From positions 41,439 through 105,438 of the forward strand of contig CAZAER010000015.1 of the NCBI GenBank assembly GCA_964484195.1: a DNA stretch of 64,000 bases, in the 5' to 3' direction. Position numbers and translations under genes: made by a program. Of this stretch, positions 1 to 7,984 are shown one piece after another. Source of the DNA: JALHOP01 sp964484195 (GTDB lineage Bacteria; Myxococcota; XYA12-FULL-58-9; JALHOP01). The notes beneath the pieces were generated by a model. The model ran no database searches. It was not told the origin of the DNA and worked only from the letters and a program-made list of their open reading frames with translations. How positions within the stretch are numbered: the first letter of the stretch is position 1; the number at the start of each line of letters is the position of its first letter.

Positions 1-2
1 CG

Positions 3-695
3 CCCATCTCCGAGCTCTTTTCGGCCCGCTACACCTTCGTGAACGCGCGTCTGGCGACGCACTACGGAATGACGGGTGCATACGGTGACGAGCTCACCAA
101 GGTCGCGCTCCCCCTGTCGCGGCCACCGGGCGTCCTCGGGCACGCAAGCTACCTCACCGCGACCTCACACCCGGACATTACCTCTCCCGTGCGTCGTGGC
201 CGCTTCGTGCTCGACGCGATGTTGTGCGAGCCGCCGCCACCTCCGCCCGGCGACGTCGAGACCAAAAAGGGGGAGGTCGACCCGGGTGCGCCAAAGCGGA
301 CACAGATGGAGCAGCATCGCACCGATGCTGCCTGCGCCGGTTGCCACATGATGATGGACCCCATCGGCTTCGCCTTCGAAGGCTTCGACACCGTCGGTCG
401 ACCACGCACGCAGGATGAGACCGGCCACACCGTGGAAACTCGCGGTGAGCTCGTCGATGGCCGGACGTTCGATGGCCCCGCTGAGCTCGTCGCGGCGCTT
501 GCCGGTGAGCCCGACACCGTCGCGTGCGCGGCGAAGAAGCTCACGACGTTTGCGCTCGGCCGCGGGCTCGCGAAGAGCGACGACTGCGTGGTGCAGACCA
601 TCGCCGAGCAGCTCGGCGCGCATGGTGGGCTCGAGGACCTAGTCATCGCCGTCGCCACGAGCCGGCCGTTCGTGGCGCGAAGGAGCGCACAATGA
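3..695 (+). CDS. DUF1592/DUF1588/DUF1585 haem protein, C-terminal part
   Basis: Only the last 230 residues lie in the window; the frame is open from base 3. The visible part runs through the end of a DUF1592 segment (LFSARYTFVNARLATHYG), a DUF1588-type segment (GVLGHASYLTATSHPDITSP, then RRGRFVLDAMLCEPPPPPP) and a DUF1585-type tail. A single c-type haem motif CAGCH sits about residue 111 and is followed by MDPIGFAFEGFD, the usual arrangement in this planctomycete/myxobacterial family. The product is probably an exported or surface multidomain cytochrome-like protein; substrate and electron partner are unknown. Its stop overlaps the ATG of the DUF1552 gene (ATGA), so the two are translationally coupled, the pairing normally seen for these families. 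Confidence 0.88.
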   Translation, partial: PISELFSARYTFVNARLATHYGMTGAYGDELTKVALPLSRPPGVLGHASYLTATSHPDITSPVRRGRFVLDAMLCEPPPPPPGDVETKKGEVDPGAPKRTQMEQHRTDAACAGCHMMMDPIGFAFEGFDTVGRPRTQDETGHTVETRGELVDGRTFDGPAELVAALAGEPDTVACAAKKLTTFALGRGLAKSDDCVVQTIAEQLGAHGGLEDLVIAVATSRPFVARRSAQ

Positions 696-2011
696 AGCAG
701 TGGGAGCTTTCACGACGTGCTTTCTTGCGCGGTACGGGTATCGCACTGGCGTTACCGGTGCTCGACGTGATGGCACCATCGATCGCGCGCGCCGCCGCAG
801 GTGCGCCGTTGCGGACACTGTTCTACTACGTTCCGAACGGTCAGCTCGAAAGCAACTGGTTGCCGACGACGGCGACGCTGGACACCCTGCCAGCGACGCT
901 CCAACCGTTCAATGCGCTCAAGAGTCACATCACCATCGTCGGAAATCTCTGGAACGATGCGGCGAACGCGCATGGCGACGGTGGCGGTGATCACGCGCGC
1001 GGCACCGCGGCGTTGCTCACGTGTCTGCATCCTTTGAAGAGCGAGGCGACCTTCCGACTGGGCACCTCGGTCGACCAAGTGATCGCCAACACCTTCGCCG
1101 GCCGCACGACGATTCGCTCGATGCAGCTCGGCCTCGAAGGCGGCGCGAGCTCGGGTGGCGGCTGCGACACCGGGTATAGCTGCGCCTACACGAACAACAT
1201 CTCCTGGGCGGACGCGACCACGCCGCTCACGAAAATGGTCGATCCTCTTCAGGCCTTCCGGCAGTTCGTCGGTCAGACGAACGGTGACGCCGCCGCCCGG
1301 GTCGCCGCGCTCAGCCGCCGCCAGAAGATCATGGACGCTGTCCGCGAAGACGCACGTCGTCTCGAGACGCGACTTGGCAGCAAGGACAAGGAGAAGCTCG
1401 ACCAATACCTCACGAGCGTCGACGAGCTGGATGGCCGCCTCAACTCCCAGCGCGAACAGGCCGAAGCTGGCGCAACCTGTGGTGGTGCCGCGCCCATCAG
1501 CGGCGGCGATGTCCGCACGCGCGTACGCGCGATGATCGACGTCATGGTGCTCGCCATGCAGTGCGACGTGTCCCGCGTGTTCACGTACATGCGTGGCAAT
1601 GGCGGCAGCTATCTGTCGAACTTCGCGCCGGGTGCACCGAGCGCGCATCACTACATCTCGCACTATCAAGAGAACGGTGGCGTGCGTGAACAATACGCCG
1701 CGGTGAACCGCTGGGACGCCGAGCAATTCGCCTATCTCGTGCAGCGGCTCGCAGAGACGGACGACGTCGAAGGCAAGCTCATCGACAACACCCTGGCCTT
1801 TTACTCGAGCGAGATCGGCGACGGGAACGTGCACAATCACGACAAGATGCCGGTCATGCTCGCGGGTCACGCCGGCGGGGCGATCCGAGGCGGCAGATAC
1901 GTCGCGCTGCCGTCACAGACTCCCATCGCGAATCTGTACGCGACCTTCCTGCAGATCGCGGGTGCGGGCGCGAGCTTCGGTGGGTCGACGGGCACCATTT
2001 CGGCCTTGTAG
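692..2011 (+). CDS. DUF1552 family Tat-exported protein
   Basis: A 439-residue protein that begins with a twin-arginine signal (SRRAFLRGTGIALALPVLDV) at residues 6-25, so it is probably exported folded through Tat. The body reads as a DUF1552 protein: it has FYYVPNG near the start, the GDHARGTAALLT segment and the FYSSEIGDGNVHNHDKMPV block near the C-terminus, which resembles sulfatase/alkaline-phosphatase-like DUF1501/1552 folds. The biochemical role of the family is not known; it is nearly always partnered with a DUF1592/1585 cytochrome-like protein, as here. The start was chosen at the ATG overlapping the upstream stop because it gives an intact Tat signal; a longer frame upstream is out-of-family sequence. 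Confidence 0.9.
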   Translation: MKQWELSRRAFLRGTGIALALPVLDVMAPSIARAAAGAPLRTLFYYVPNGQLESNWLPTTATLDTLPATLQPFNALKSHITIVGNLWNDAANAHGDGGGDHARGTAALLTCLHPLKSEATFRLGTSVDQVIANTFAGRTTIRSMQLGLEGGASSGGGCDTGYSCAYTNNISWADATTPLTKMVDPLQAFRQFVGQTNGDAAARVAALSRRQKIMDAVREDARRLETRLGSKDKEKLDQYLTSVDELDGRLNSQREQAEAGATCGGAAPISGGDVRTRVRAMIDVMVLAMQCDVSRVFTYMRGNGGSYLSNFAPGAPSAHHYISHYQENGGVREQYAAVNRWDAEQFAYLVQRLAETDDVEGKLIDNTLAFYSSEIGDGNVHNHDKMPVMLAGHAGGAIRGGRYVALPSQTPIANLYATFLQIAGAGASFGGSTGTISAL

Positions 2012-2171
2012 TGCGTGCCCGGGCACTTGCGACGGTGTCCTCTCGGCACTTCGATGCGGGCACGGCGAGTGCGCGGAAACACTCCCAGGCGCGCCAGCCC
2101 GACTCCACAACCTCCGCATCGCCGACGCCACCAGGCCGATAACGGTGCTTTCCAAACCAGAGAGTCTCTCA

Positions 2172-2672
2172 ATGAACGTCCAGCGCATTCCCGCGGCGAG
2201 CACCGCCCACGTCAGCACCGCCGCATCTCAACCAGCGATCGTCCTCGAGGCGAACCGGGTGAACGCCATCTTTGCCGAGTACAACCGGCAGGAAGGCACT
2301 GCACGCGCGAGCCACATTCGGCGCTCCGAGGATGGCAGCCTCGTTTTGGTGGTCCATCCCGTCGACGTCGGCGGCCGGGCAGTGCCGGAAAGCTTCCACG
2401 GCGCCAAGGTGCGCATCTCGCGGGAGCAGCTTCCGCCCAACACGTGCTTCAACCATCTGATCTGGCCGCTGCACGCTCCCCTGCTCGACGCTCCGCGGGC
2501 CGCAAGGCGCCTGCGGGAGTTTCTGCGGTCGAGCGCCTATCCGGAGCCGATCTTCCAAGAACCCGGTACGGCCGTGGTGAACGATCGCTTGGTGCTCACC
2601 GTCGAGAAAGCCGGCTTGCGTGCCGCCGAGCTGCCAACGCAATTCGCGGGCTACCTCGTCATTGCACGCTAA
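2172..2672 (+). CDS. hypothetical protein, 166 aa
   Basis: I do not recognise a family. The protein has no signal peptide or membrane segment. Its first about 25 residues are Ala/Ser/Thr-rich and look disordered (MNVQRIPAASTAHVSTAASQ), and the rest is a compact mixed alpha/beta sequence. Residues 60-100 (LVLVVHPVDVGGRAVPESF) and the end (AELPTQFAGYLVIAR) look like beta strands. The ATG was chosen because sequence upstream is not protein-like; no clear Shine-Dalgarno site is visible. The stop codon lies inside one of the dispersed GCTAAAGCGGA motifs. The gene converges on the small gene at 2669-2908 with a 4-bp overlap. Confidence 0.6.
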   Translation: MNVQRIPAASTAHVSTAASQPAIVLEANRVNAIFAEYNRQEGTARASHIRRSEDGSLVLVVHPVDVGGRAVPESFHGAKVRISREQLPPNTCFNHLIWPLHAPLLDAPRAARRLREFLRSSAYPEPIFQEPGTAVVNDRLVLTVEKAGLRAAELPTQFAGYLVIAR

Positions 2673-2908
2673 AGCGGACTAGGGCGGGTTGCGCGGCGGG
2701 CTTTGAGCTCGTGGAGCAATCCCTCGTAGATCTCGTGCAGGGCGCTGTCGACTCGGGCGCGGAAGAACGCGCGCCCTTCGTCGATGGCGTCGGCGTAAGC
2801 GGCCGCGGCTCCGTGGGCGGAGAGGTAACGCCTGTTGTAGAGCTTGATGTCGTCGATGATGACGCGGGCGAGGCGTTCGGCTGCGTTGCGAGAGCGATTG
2901 TCCGACAT
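2669..2908 (-). CDS. small conserved helical protein
   Basis: A 79-residue basic, largely helical protein. The start is set at an ATG preceded by GAGGAG on the minus strand, with spacing of about 8 nt. The segment ARVIIDDIKLYNRRYL at residues 14-29 resembles a motif I associate with short deltaproteobacterial proteins and with tails of some TPR or PilZ proteins (ARxxxxDIxLYN), but its function is not known. There is no signal peptide. The adjacent TPR-like gene at 3062 is divergent, so the two could share the 150-bp spacer as a promoter region. Confidence 0.6.
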   Translation of the reverse strand: MSDNRSRNAAERLARVIIDDIKLYNRRYLSAHGAAAAYADAIDEGRAFFRARVDSALHEIYEGLLHELKARRATRPSPL

Positions 2909-3061
2909 GGCGCGGCTCCTCAGCGTTGCTGTGCCGCGTTGTCGCGCCGCCAAAATCCCCCACCAACCCGCGGCTGTTCTTAAGGATGACCAGCTCAACC
3001 CACATCCGCAACAATATCTGCTTTCGTGGGTCGAGCGCCCCGTGCGGGTAAACTACCGCCC

Positions 3062-3376
3062 ATGCTGTGGATCTGGCTGGCTCTCGGAGTGCTGCTTGCT
3101 GTCGTGACGTGGCGCGGCATCAAGGCGTTCTCGAAACCGAAGCTCGACGAGCTGCTCGAAGTCGCTCGACGGTGTCGCTCGGACGGTCGTTTCGTCGAAG
3201 CGGCGGTGCTCGTCCGCAAGGCGCGCGCCGCCTATCCCGATAGCCCCGAGGCTTCACGTGAGCACGTGATGCTATTGTTCGCTACCAAGCGTTCCGCTGA
3301 CGCGGACCGACTCAAGGCAGAGCACTTGAAGCGCTGGCCCGATGACAGTGTGGTGGTCGCGCTCGGCACCGGGTGA
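3062..3376 (+). CDS. membrane-anchored TPR-like small protein
   Basis: A 104-residue protein with one N-terminal transmembrane helix (MLWIWLALGVLLAVVTWRGI) followed by a basic region and a helical pair that reads like one degenerate TPR (ARRCRSDGRFVEAAVLVRKA, then AYPDSPEASREHVMLLFATK). It is probably anchored in the inner membrane with the helical part in the cytoplasm. No catalytic motif is visible. The start is the first in-frame ATG; there is no strong ribosome-binding site. Its partner is unknown. Confidence 0.6.
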   Translation: MLWIWLALGVLLAVVTWRGIKAFSKPKLDELLEVARRCRSDGRFVEAAVLVRKARAAYPDSPEASREHVMLLFATKRSADADRLKAEHLKRWPDDSVVVALGTG

Positions 3377-3448
3377 CCGCCCCTAGTGTGCAACCACGGC
3401 ACCGCTGGTTCTGTGCACGGTGACAGAGCCGCGGTCGATATGCGCGGC

Positions 3449-4303
3449 ATGCAAATTTCTCGTCTTGCGGCTCAGGTGCAGAGCGTTCCCTCGTCTTCTC
3501 TCGTTCAACGCGTCGCGGATGACGGCGACGTCGCCGCCCCGGTCGTTGGCCTGGCTGAATTGCCGTCGCGTCCGCAGCAACTCAATCCCCTGCAAGCCCC
3601 GGGCGCTTCGGGCGTCCAGGTCGGGGCAGCCGAGGCGAGCTTGCCGCGTCAGCGCGTCAACTACGCACGGCAAATCATCGCCGAGCTCGCGAAGCCCGAT
3701 GCGGTCGACGAGCTGGCGAAAGCCATCCGAAACGGCGCAGACATCCCGAGCGGCGGCAGTGCGTTCGGCAACATGATCGAAGCCATCGGCGCTGCGCCGG
3801 ACGTCGCGACCGCGGTGCCGCGATTCATCGCCGCGTCGGGGGGCAACAAGGGGCTCGAGCAGCTTGCCGAGATCGAAGGAAATCCGGAGATGCGGAAGCT
3901 CCGCCAGGTCTATCGCGCGCTCATGGAGAACAAAGACGACCCCAAGGCGCAGCAGGTCCTGTCGCAGATCGATGCCATGACCGCTCCGGCCTTCGCCCAG
4001 CAGCTTCGACCGATGCTGCAAGCAGCCCTGCGCTCCGCCGCGTCGAACGCTGAAGGCCAAGACTTCGCCGCGTCCGCGAAAGCGCTCTGCGCCGACCTCG
4101 GCGTGGCCAGCCGCATGTCGCAAAGCCAAATCAACGAGGTTGCCGCGTTCCTGCGCACGCAAGCCAACGAAGGTGTCGAAACCTACCGCACTCTCGCCGA
4201 GAGCGACGCGCTCGACGCGTCGCAGTACCTCAAGGCGGTCGCGGAGCAGACGAAACAGCACGCGAAGCTCTTCCGCAGCTTGCGCGAACGCTTTAGCGCG
4301 TAG
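3449..4303 (+). CDS. hypothetical helical protein, 284 aa
   Basis: No known family is recognised. The first 40 residues (MQISRLAAQVQSVPSSSLVQ onward) are Ser/Val/Ala-rich, lack a Sec signal and look disordered. From about residue 70 the sequence is almost entirely amphipathic helix, Ala- and Gln-rich, without cysteines of note. An ATG three codons upstream (3440) is an equally possible start; 3449 was preferred because it matches the short basic/hydrophobic N-termini of several other unassigned proteins in this window. It is followed after 11 bp by the gene at 4315, so the two are probably cotranscribed. Confidence 0.6.
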   Translation: MQISRLAAQVQSVPSSSLVQRVADDGDVAAPVVGLAELPSRPQQLNPLQAPGASGVQVGAAEASLPRQRVNYARQIIAELAKPDAVDELAKAIRNGADIPSGGSAFGNMIEAIGAAPDVATAVPRFIAASGGNKGLEQLAEIEGNPEMRKLRQVYRALMENKDDPKAQQVLSQIDAMTAPAFAQQLRPMLQAALRSAASNAEGQDFAASAKALCADLGVASRMSQSQINEVAAFLRTQANEGVETYRTLAESDALDASQYLKAVAEQTKQHAKLFRSLRERFSA

Positions 4304-4314
4304 TGGAGATCGCC

Positions 4315-4923
4315 ATGTCTGACGTTCGCCCGCTGACGCAGCTCGCCCAGCTCATGCCCTTTCCGGGTGATGGCGGCGACTGCTTTCCGCCGGGAGGCGG
4401 ACCCGACGAGCGCTTACCGCCCGTCGGGGGTTTGCAGCTCGCCCCCTCGACCGTGTGCCCGCCCGAGACAGGTGGGCCGTTCCGCAAGCTCGCGCTGCAA
4501 AGCCTCGCGCCCGGTGCCGCGCAAGGACCACAGCCGCTTCCGGACCGCAACTTCGTGGTTGCCATGACGAGCCCGACTGTACGCCGCGGCGGACGTGAGC
4601 GGATCACCGTCGAGTCGACCATTCCGTTTCCGCGTTACGACGACGGAACCTGGCGTACCGACGGTCAGGTCTACAACCTGGCGCAGGGCACCCCGGTCCA
4701 CGGAACGGGAGCTCGGGTCTACACGAACGGCGCTTCGCTGATGCTCGAGGTCGGCATCAACGTTCATGGTGAGTACTTCCACCAGATCATCTACTACCCC
4801 GACCTCGCGAAGCCGGTGCCGCACCGCTACACCAAGAGCGGCGTCGGCGCGCACTTCAAAGAGTTTCCCATCGACCCGTCGTACAAGCCGGAAGATCTGA
4901 TCGTCGGTTTTCGTCGCAGCTGA
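4315..4923 (+). CDS. hypothetical protein, 202 aa
   Basis: An unassigned protein. Residues 1-85 are Pro/Gly-rich and likely unstructured (for example PGDGGDCFPPGGGPDERLPP). Residues 86-202 form a beta-rich domain with many aromatic residues (YNLAQGTPVHGTGARVYTNG, HQIIYYPDLAKPVPHRY) that could be an immunoglobulin-like or lectin-like sandwich; this is inference from pattern only. There is no signal peptide. The ATG at 4315 has GGAGAT five bases upstream and is preferred to the GTG at 4303, which overlaps the previous stop. Confidence 0.6.
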   Translation: MSDVRPLTQLAQLMPFPGDGGDCFPPGGGPDERLPPVGGLQLAPSTVCPPETGGPFRKLALQSLAPGAAQGPQPLPDRNFVVAMTSPTVRRGGRERITVESTIPFPRYDDGTWRTDGQVYNLAQGTPVHGTGARVYTNGASLMLEVGINVHGEYFHQIIYYPDLAKPVPHRYTKSGVGAHFKEFPIDPSYKPEDLIVGFRRS

Positions 4924-4930
4924 AAGCCGC

Positions 4931-5596
4931 TCAACGAAGCAACGTCGTTCCCTTCTTGGCCGCCTTCACCAGCGCCTCGTGCTCGACGTCCTCTTCGTTG
5001 AAGGGGGCGACCAGCGCGTCGTCGAAGGTCGCGACCTTCGGAAACTCGTCTTCGTCGAGGATGCCCTCGCTACGGGCGATGACGAGTGCCTTGGGCTTCT
5101 TGCCGAAGCTCACCATCTCGGAGTCGGTGACGATGACCGCTTTAGCGGTGCATAGGCCTTTCACCGCAAGCCCGCCAGCGTCGGATACGCCAGCAATGAC
5201 GTAGCCTGCGACCTCGACGTTCTTAGCGACCCAGAGCTGCGCTTCCTGAGCGACGGCAAGGTTCTTGGCTTTGAGGTTGCCGGTGACCAGGAGAATCGCA
5301 GCGCCATCGATCTGAGTGAAATCGAGCAGGCCGTCGACCTCGAGGTTGCCATCGATCACGTAGACACCGGCGTAGTCGCCAGTCGCACCGATGGCGAGAT
5401 CGCCAGCGACTTTGACGTCACCTTCGCGGAAGAAAACGTGCTCCGGGTCTTCTCCGAAGGCGTCAGAGACGGCGATGCCGAAGCCATCGGGCGGGGTATC
5501 GTCGGAAGCGTCGAGATGAAAGCGCTCGTTGGCGAGGTCGTAGGAGATTGCCGAGAACTGGGCGAGCTTCGCGAAAGCTTTGTGGGGTTTGGCCAT
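4931..5596 (-). CDS. polymer-forming/beta-helix type protein
   Basis: A 221-residue protein whose middle (about residues 70-170) is a run of short beta-strand repeats: KVAGDLAIGATGDYAGVYV, then IDGNLEVDGLLDFTQIDGAA, GNLKAKNLAVAQEAQLWVAK and NVEVAGYVIAGVSDAGGLAV. This recalls the right-handed beta-helix of bactofilins and polymer-forming cytoskeletal proteins, although it is not a canonical bactofilin. It has no signal peptide and is probably cytoplasmic. The start was placed at MAKPHKAF because sequence before it is not protein-like. It is transcribed opposite to the DUF2157 gene, with about 100 bp between the two starts. Confidence 0.55.
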   Translation of the reverse strand: MAKPHKAFAKLAQFSAISYDLANERFHLDASDDTPPDGFGIAVSDAFGEDPEHVFFREGDVKVAGDLAIGATGDYAGVYVIDGNLEVDGLLDFTQIDGAAILLVTGNLKAKNLAVAQEAQLWVAKNVEVAGYVIAGVSDAGGLAVKGLCTAKAVIVTDSEMVSFGKKPKALVIARSEGILDEDEFPKVATFDDALVAPFNEEDVEHEALVKAAKKGTTLLR

Positions 5597-5695
5597 CGGT
5601 CGAACGTACCACCGCTCGAGGTCACGATTGAGGCCACCCGCTATGACGACGTGGCGGGGTCGCAACGGGACCCAAGAACAGGCAAGCTAGGGGCG

Positions 5696-6820
5696 ATGTT
5701 CTTGAAACAACGTCTCGAGGCCTGGCGCGCGGCCGGCATCATCGATGCCGCGCAGGTCGAGCGCATTTTCGAGCACGAGAGTAACTCGAGGGCGTCGGCG
5801 CGCTGGCTCATCTGGTGTGTGGCGGCCATCGGTGGGTTGGCGATCGTGGCCGGTTTGATCTCGGTCATTGCCGCGAACTGGGACGAGATTCCCGATGCGC
5901 TGAAGCTCGCTGTCGCGGTCGGCACGCTCGCCGCGCTGCCGATCGCCGCTTGGCGCCTAGGCGATCGCGCCGATGGTTGGCCGCGCGATCTCGTGTTGTT
6001 CATCCACCAGCTCCTGGTGCTCGCAGTGATTGGTCTCGTGGGTCAGGTGTTCCACTTGCACGGCGCCGCATGGCGACCGTTGGCGTTGACGAGTGCGCTG
6101 GCAATACCAGTCGCTATCGCGGCTACTCGCGCGTTGCACATCAACGTCGTGATCGGCTTCGTGCTGGCGACGATCGCAACCTCTCTCGACGCCCTCGATT
6201 GGTGGGAGCCGCTATGGCGCCACGGGATGCCCGGATTCGCCGTCGCTTCGACGCTCGGGGCACTCTTCTATTGCGGAAGCGCACTCACAGGCTCGCAATG
6301 GCCACGACTCGCGGGGCCGCTGCGCCTCTGGGGTCTCGGGCTCGCGTTCTTCGGCATCATCGCTCAAGCCATCCGTTGGACGTTCGATGTAGGTAGCCCC
6401 GGGCGCGAGCAGACCATCGGGCTCGTCGCGCTCGCCATTGGTGTCGTCGCTCTCCTGGCGACCTTTCGCACCTACACCCCAGCGCGCATCGTCGGCCTCC
6501 TATCCGCGGTCGCGTTGCTCCTCGGTCCAGAATTCTTGTTCGCGGAGAGCTCGTTCGCGACCAAGATCATCGCCTTCGTGCTCGCCGTTCTTTTCTGCTT
6601 GGCGTGGGCATTCGTTGCCGCGGACCTCGGCAGGCGCCGCCAAGTGAATCTCGCGACCCTCCTCCTCGGCCTACGCATCGTCGTGGCGTTCGCCGATCTC
6701 TTCGAGTCGTTGATGGACACCGGCATCGGCCTCCTGCTCACGGGCGTCGTTCTCATCGCGGTTTCCTATGGCTGGTGGCGGCTTCGCGGCGCCATCCCCG
6801 TGGTCAAGAGGGCGCAATGA
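5696..6820 (+). CDS. DUF2157 domain membrane protein
   Basis: A 374-residue polytopic membrane protein with about ten transmembrane helices. The soluble N-terminus (LKQRLEAWRAAGIIDAAQVE) followed by the first hydrophobic block (IGGLAIVAGLISVIAANWDE) is the DUF2157 signature, in which the helix ends with an AxNWdxIP-like motif. The function of the family is not established. Its stop overlaps the ATG of the GDYXXLXY-like gene (ATGA), and DUF2157 and GDYXXLXY proteins are commonly neighbours, which supports the call. The ATG at 5696 was chosen as the first start giving a family-like N-terminus. Confidence 0.8.
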   Translation: MFLKQRLEAWRAAGIIDAAQVERIFEHESNSRASARWLIWCVAAIGGLAIVAGLISVIAANWDEIPDALKLAVAVGTLAALPIAAWRLGDRADGWPRDLVLFIHQLLVLAVIGLVGQVFHLHGAAWRPLALTSALAIPVAIAATRALHINVVIGFVLATIATSLDALDWWEPLWRHGMPGFAVASTLGALFYCGSALTGSQWPRLAGPLRLWGLGLAFFGIIAQAIRWTFDVGSPGREQTIGLVALAIGVVALLATFRTYTPARIVGLLSAVALLLGPEFLFAESSFATKIIAFVLAVLFCLAWAFVAADLGRRRQVNLATLLLGLRIVVAFADLFESLMDTGIGLLLTGVVLIAVSYGWWRLRGAIPVVKRAQ

Positions 6821-7278
6821 AAACGAAGCTGCTCATTGCTATCGCTATAGCGGACTTGGTCGTTTTCGGCGCCTGGATTGGGCGCGAGGTCCATGCGCAG
6901 AGCGTCGGCGTCGAGGTCCACTTGCTGGTCGAAGGCTATGACCCGCGCGATCTGCTCTCGGGTCACTACATCCGCTTCCGTCTCGTCGCCGAGCGCGAGG
7001 CCGACGCGCTAGCTACCGGCCCGCACAGCTATTGCCTCGAGATGCGCGATACCACGCATCACCCAACCTCGGTGCGCGATTCGCGAGACGACTGTTCACT
7101 ATTTATCACCCGCACCGATGACACCTTCGGCGTCGACCGCTTCTACATCGACGAGCGCCATGCCGATGAGCTGGCACGGCTAAATAGCGGCGACGACACC
7201 TATCTGGTGGCTCGTGTGACGACCGACGGCAGAATTCATCCGCAACACCTCATCGTGCAGGGCGCGTTGGTGAAATAG
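6817..7278 (+). CDS. GDYXXLXY domain-type protein
   Basis: A 153-residue protein with an N-terminal membrane anchor or signal (LLIAIAIADLVVFGAWIGR) and a domain containing YDPRDLLSGHYIRFRL, a variant of the GDYxxLxY signature in which the Asp is replaced by His. A later segment (FGVDRFYIDERHADEL) also fits the family, which carries an FyipE-like motif. It is probably anchored in the membrane with its domain outside. It is translationally coupled to the DUF2157 gene, so the two products likely work together. Codon 11 is a rare ATA within one of the dispersed CGCTATAGCGGA palindromes. Confidence 0.72.
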   Translation: MKTKLLIAIAIADLVVFGAWIGREVHAQSVGVEVHLLVEGYDPRDLLSGHYIRFRLVAEREADALATGPHSYCLEMRDTTHHPTSVRDSRDDCSLFITRTDDTFGVDRFYIDERHADELARLNSGDDTYLVARVTTDGRIHPQHLIVQGALVK

Positions 7279-7353
7279 GCAGTGCCACCATGTCGTATGT
7301 AAGTCCTTGAAATCCCAGGCAACCACCCTGCCCTGCGTACGATAAGGCTTCCC

Positions 7354-7971
7354 GTGCAGCACCTTACTTCGCGGCGGGCCTCGTCTTCCCCGATTCGCCC
7401 AGAAAGGCGTCACGTCGCCGACGAAGCTCCTGCACCGCTGGCATCACGAGCCGTGGCCGGCGCGTCCGCATTAGCGGACGGGACTTTCCGCGTTGGCCCG
7501 AAGCACACGTGGCACGCGATCAAAGCCAAGCCAGTCCGCTACGTCGCACTTCTGGGTGGTCTCGGTGCAGCCGGTGCTGGGCTCATGGCGGCCGGCGTCA
7601 ATCCGGCTCCGTACACGATTGGGCTCAGCGTCCTCGTGTTCGGTTGGGCGGCTTACAATGCCATCCCCGACATTCGCGCGTGTGAGGGTGCCAATCGCCT
7701 GCGCAGCATCGGCGCCAACGTGCTGTGGCCCGCTGCACTCTGCGTGGTGACCGCGGTGGGTGGCCATCCACTCGGACCCGAGGGCCCCTTGGCCAACGCG
7801 TCGCCGTCCGACCTCCTCGAAGCGGGCGCGCAGTCAGTCGTCATCGGCGCGGACGTGCCGACCATCGTGCAAACGGTTCTCGACGTTCCCGAGGGGCCAC
7901 GCCAGCAACGCAAATTCCGCAGGTGGCTGTTCGGCCATGGTCCTGCCAAGGCGCCCGACATGGAGGCGTAA
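7354..7971 (+). CDS. hypothetical membrane protein, 205 aa
   Basis: An unassigned protein beginning with a GTG codon. The first 50 residues are Ser/Arg/Pro-rich and disordered. Two hydrophobic helices follow at about residues 69-84 (VALLGGLGAAGAGLMAAG) and 87-103 (YTIGLSVLVFGWAAYNA), with a third weak one near 125-138. The C-terminal 60 residues are soluble and end in a basic stretch. No motif suggests a function. The start is uncertain because no ribosome-binding site is obvious. A dispersed palindrome (7463-7480) lies in its coding region and supplies a rare TTA codon. Confidence 0.55.
   Translation: MQHLTSRRASSSPIRPERRHVADEAPAPLASRAVAGASALADGTFRVGPKHTWHAIKAKPVRYVALLGGLGAAGAGLMAAGVNPAPYTIGLSVLVFGWAAYNAIPDIRACEGANRLRSIGANVLWPAALCVVTAVGGHPLGPEGPLANASPSDLLEAGAQSVVIGADVPTIVQTVLDVPEGPRQQRKFRRWLFGHGPAKAPDMEA
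7463..7480. repeat. dispersed palindrome, CGTCCGC-N4-GCGGACG
   Basis: A perfect inverted repeat with 7-bp arms around ATTA, lying within a coding sequence. It is one of the cleanest copies of a short palindrome that recurs across the window (see the finding on the WCCGC-N4-GCGGW motif). Confidence 0.6.
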
Positions 7972-7984
7972 GCCTCCCTTCGAC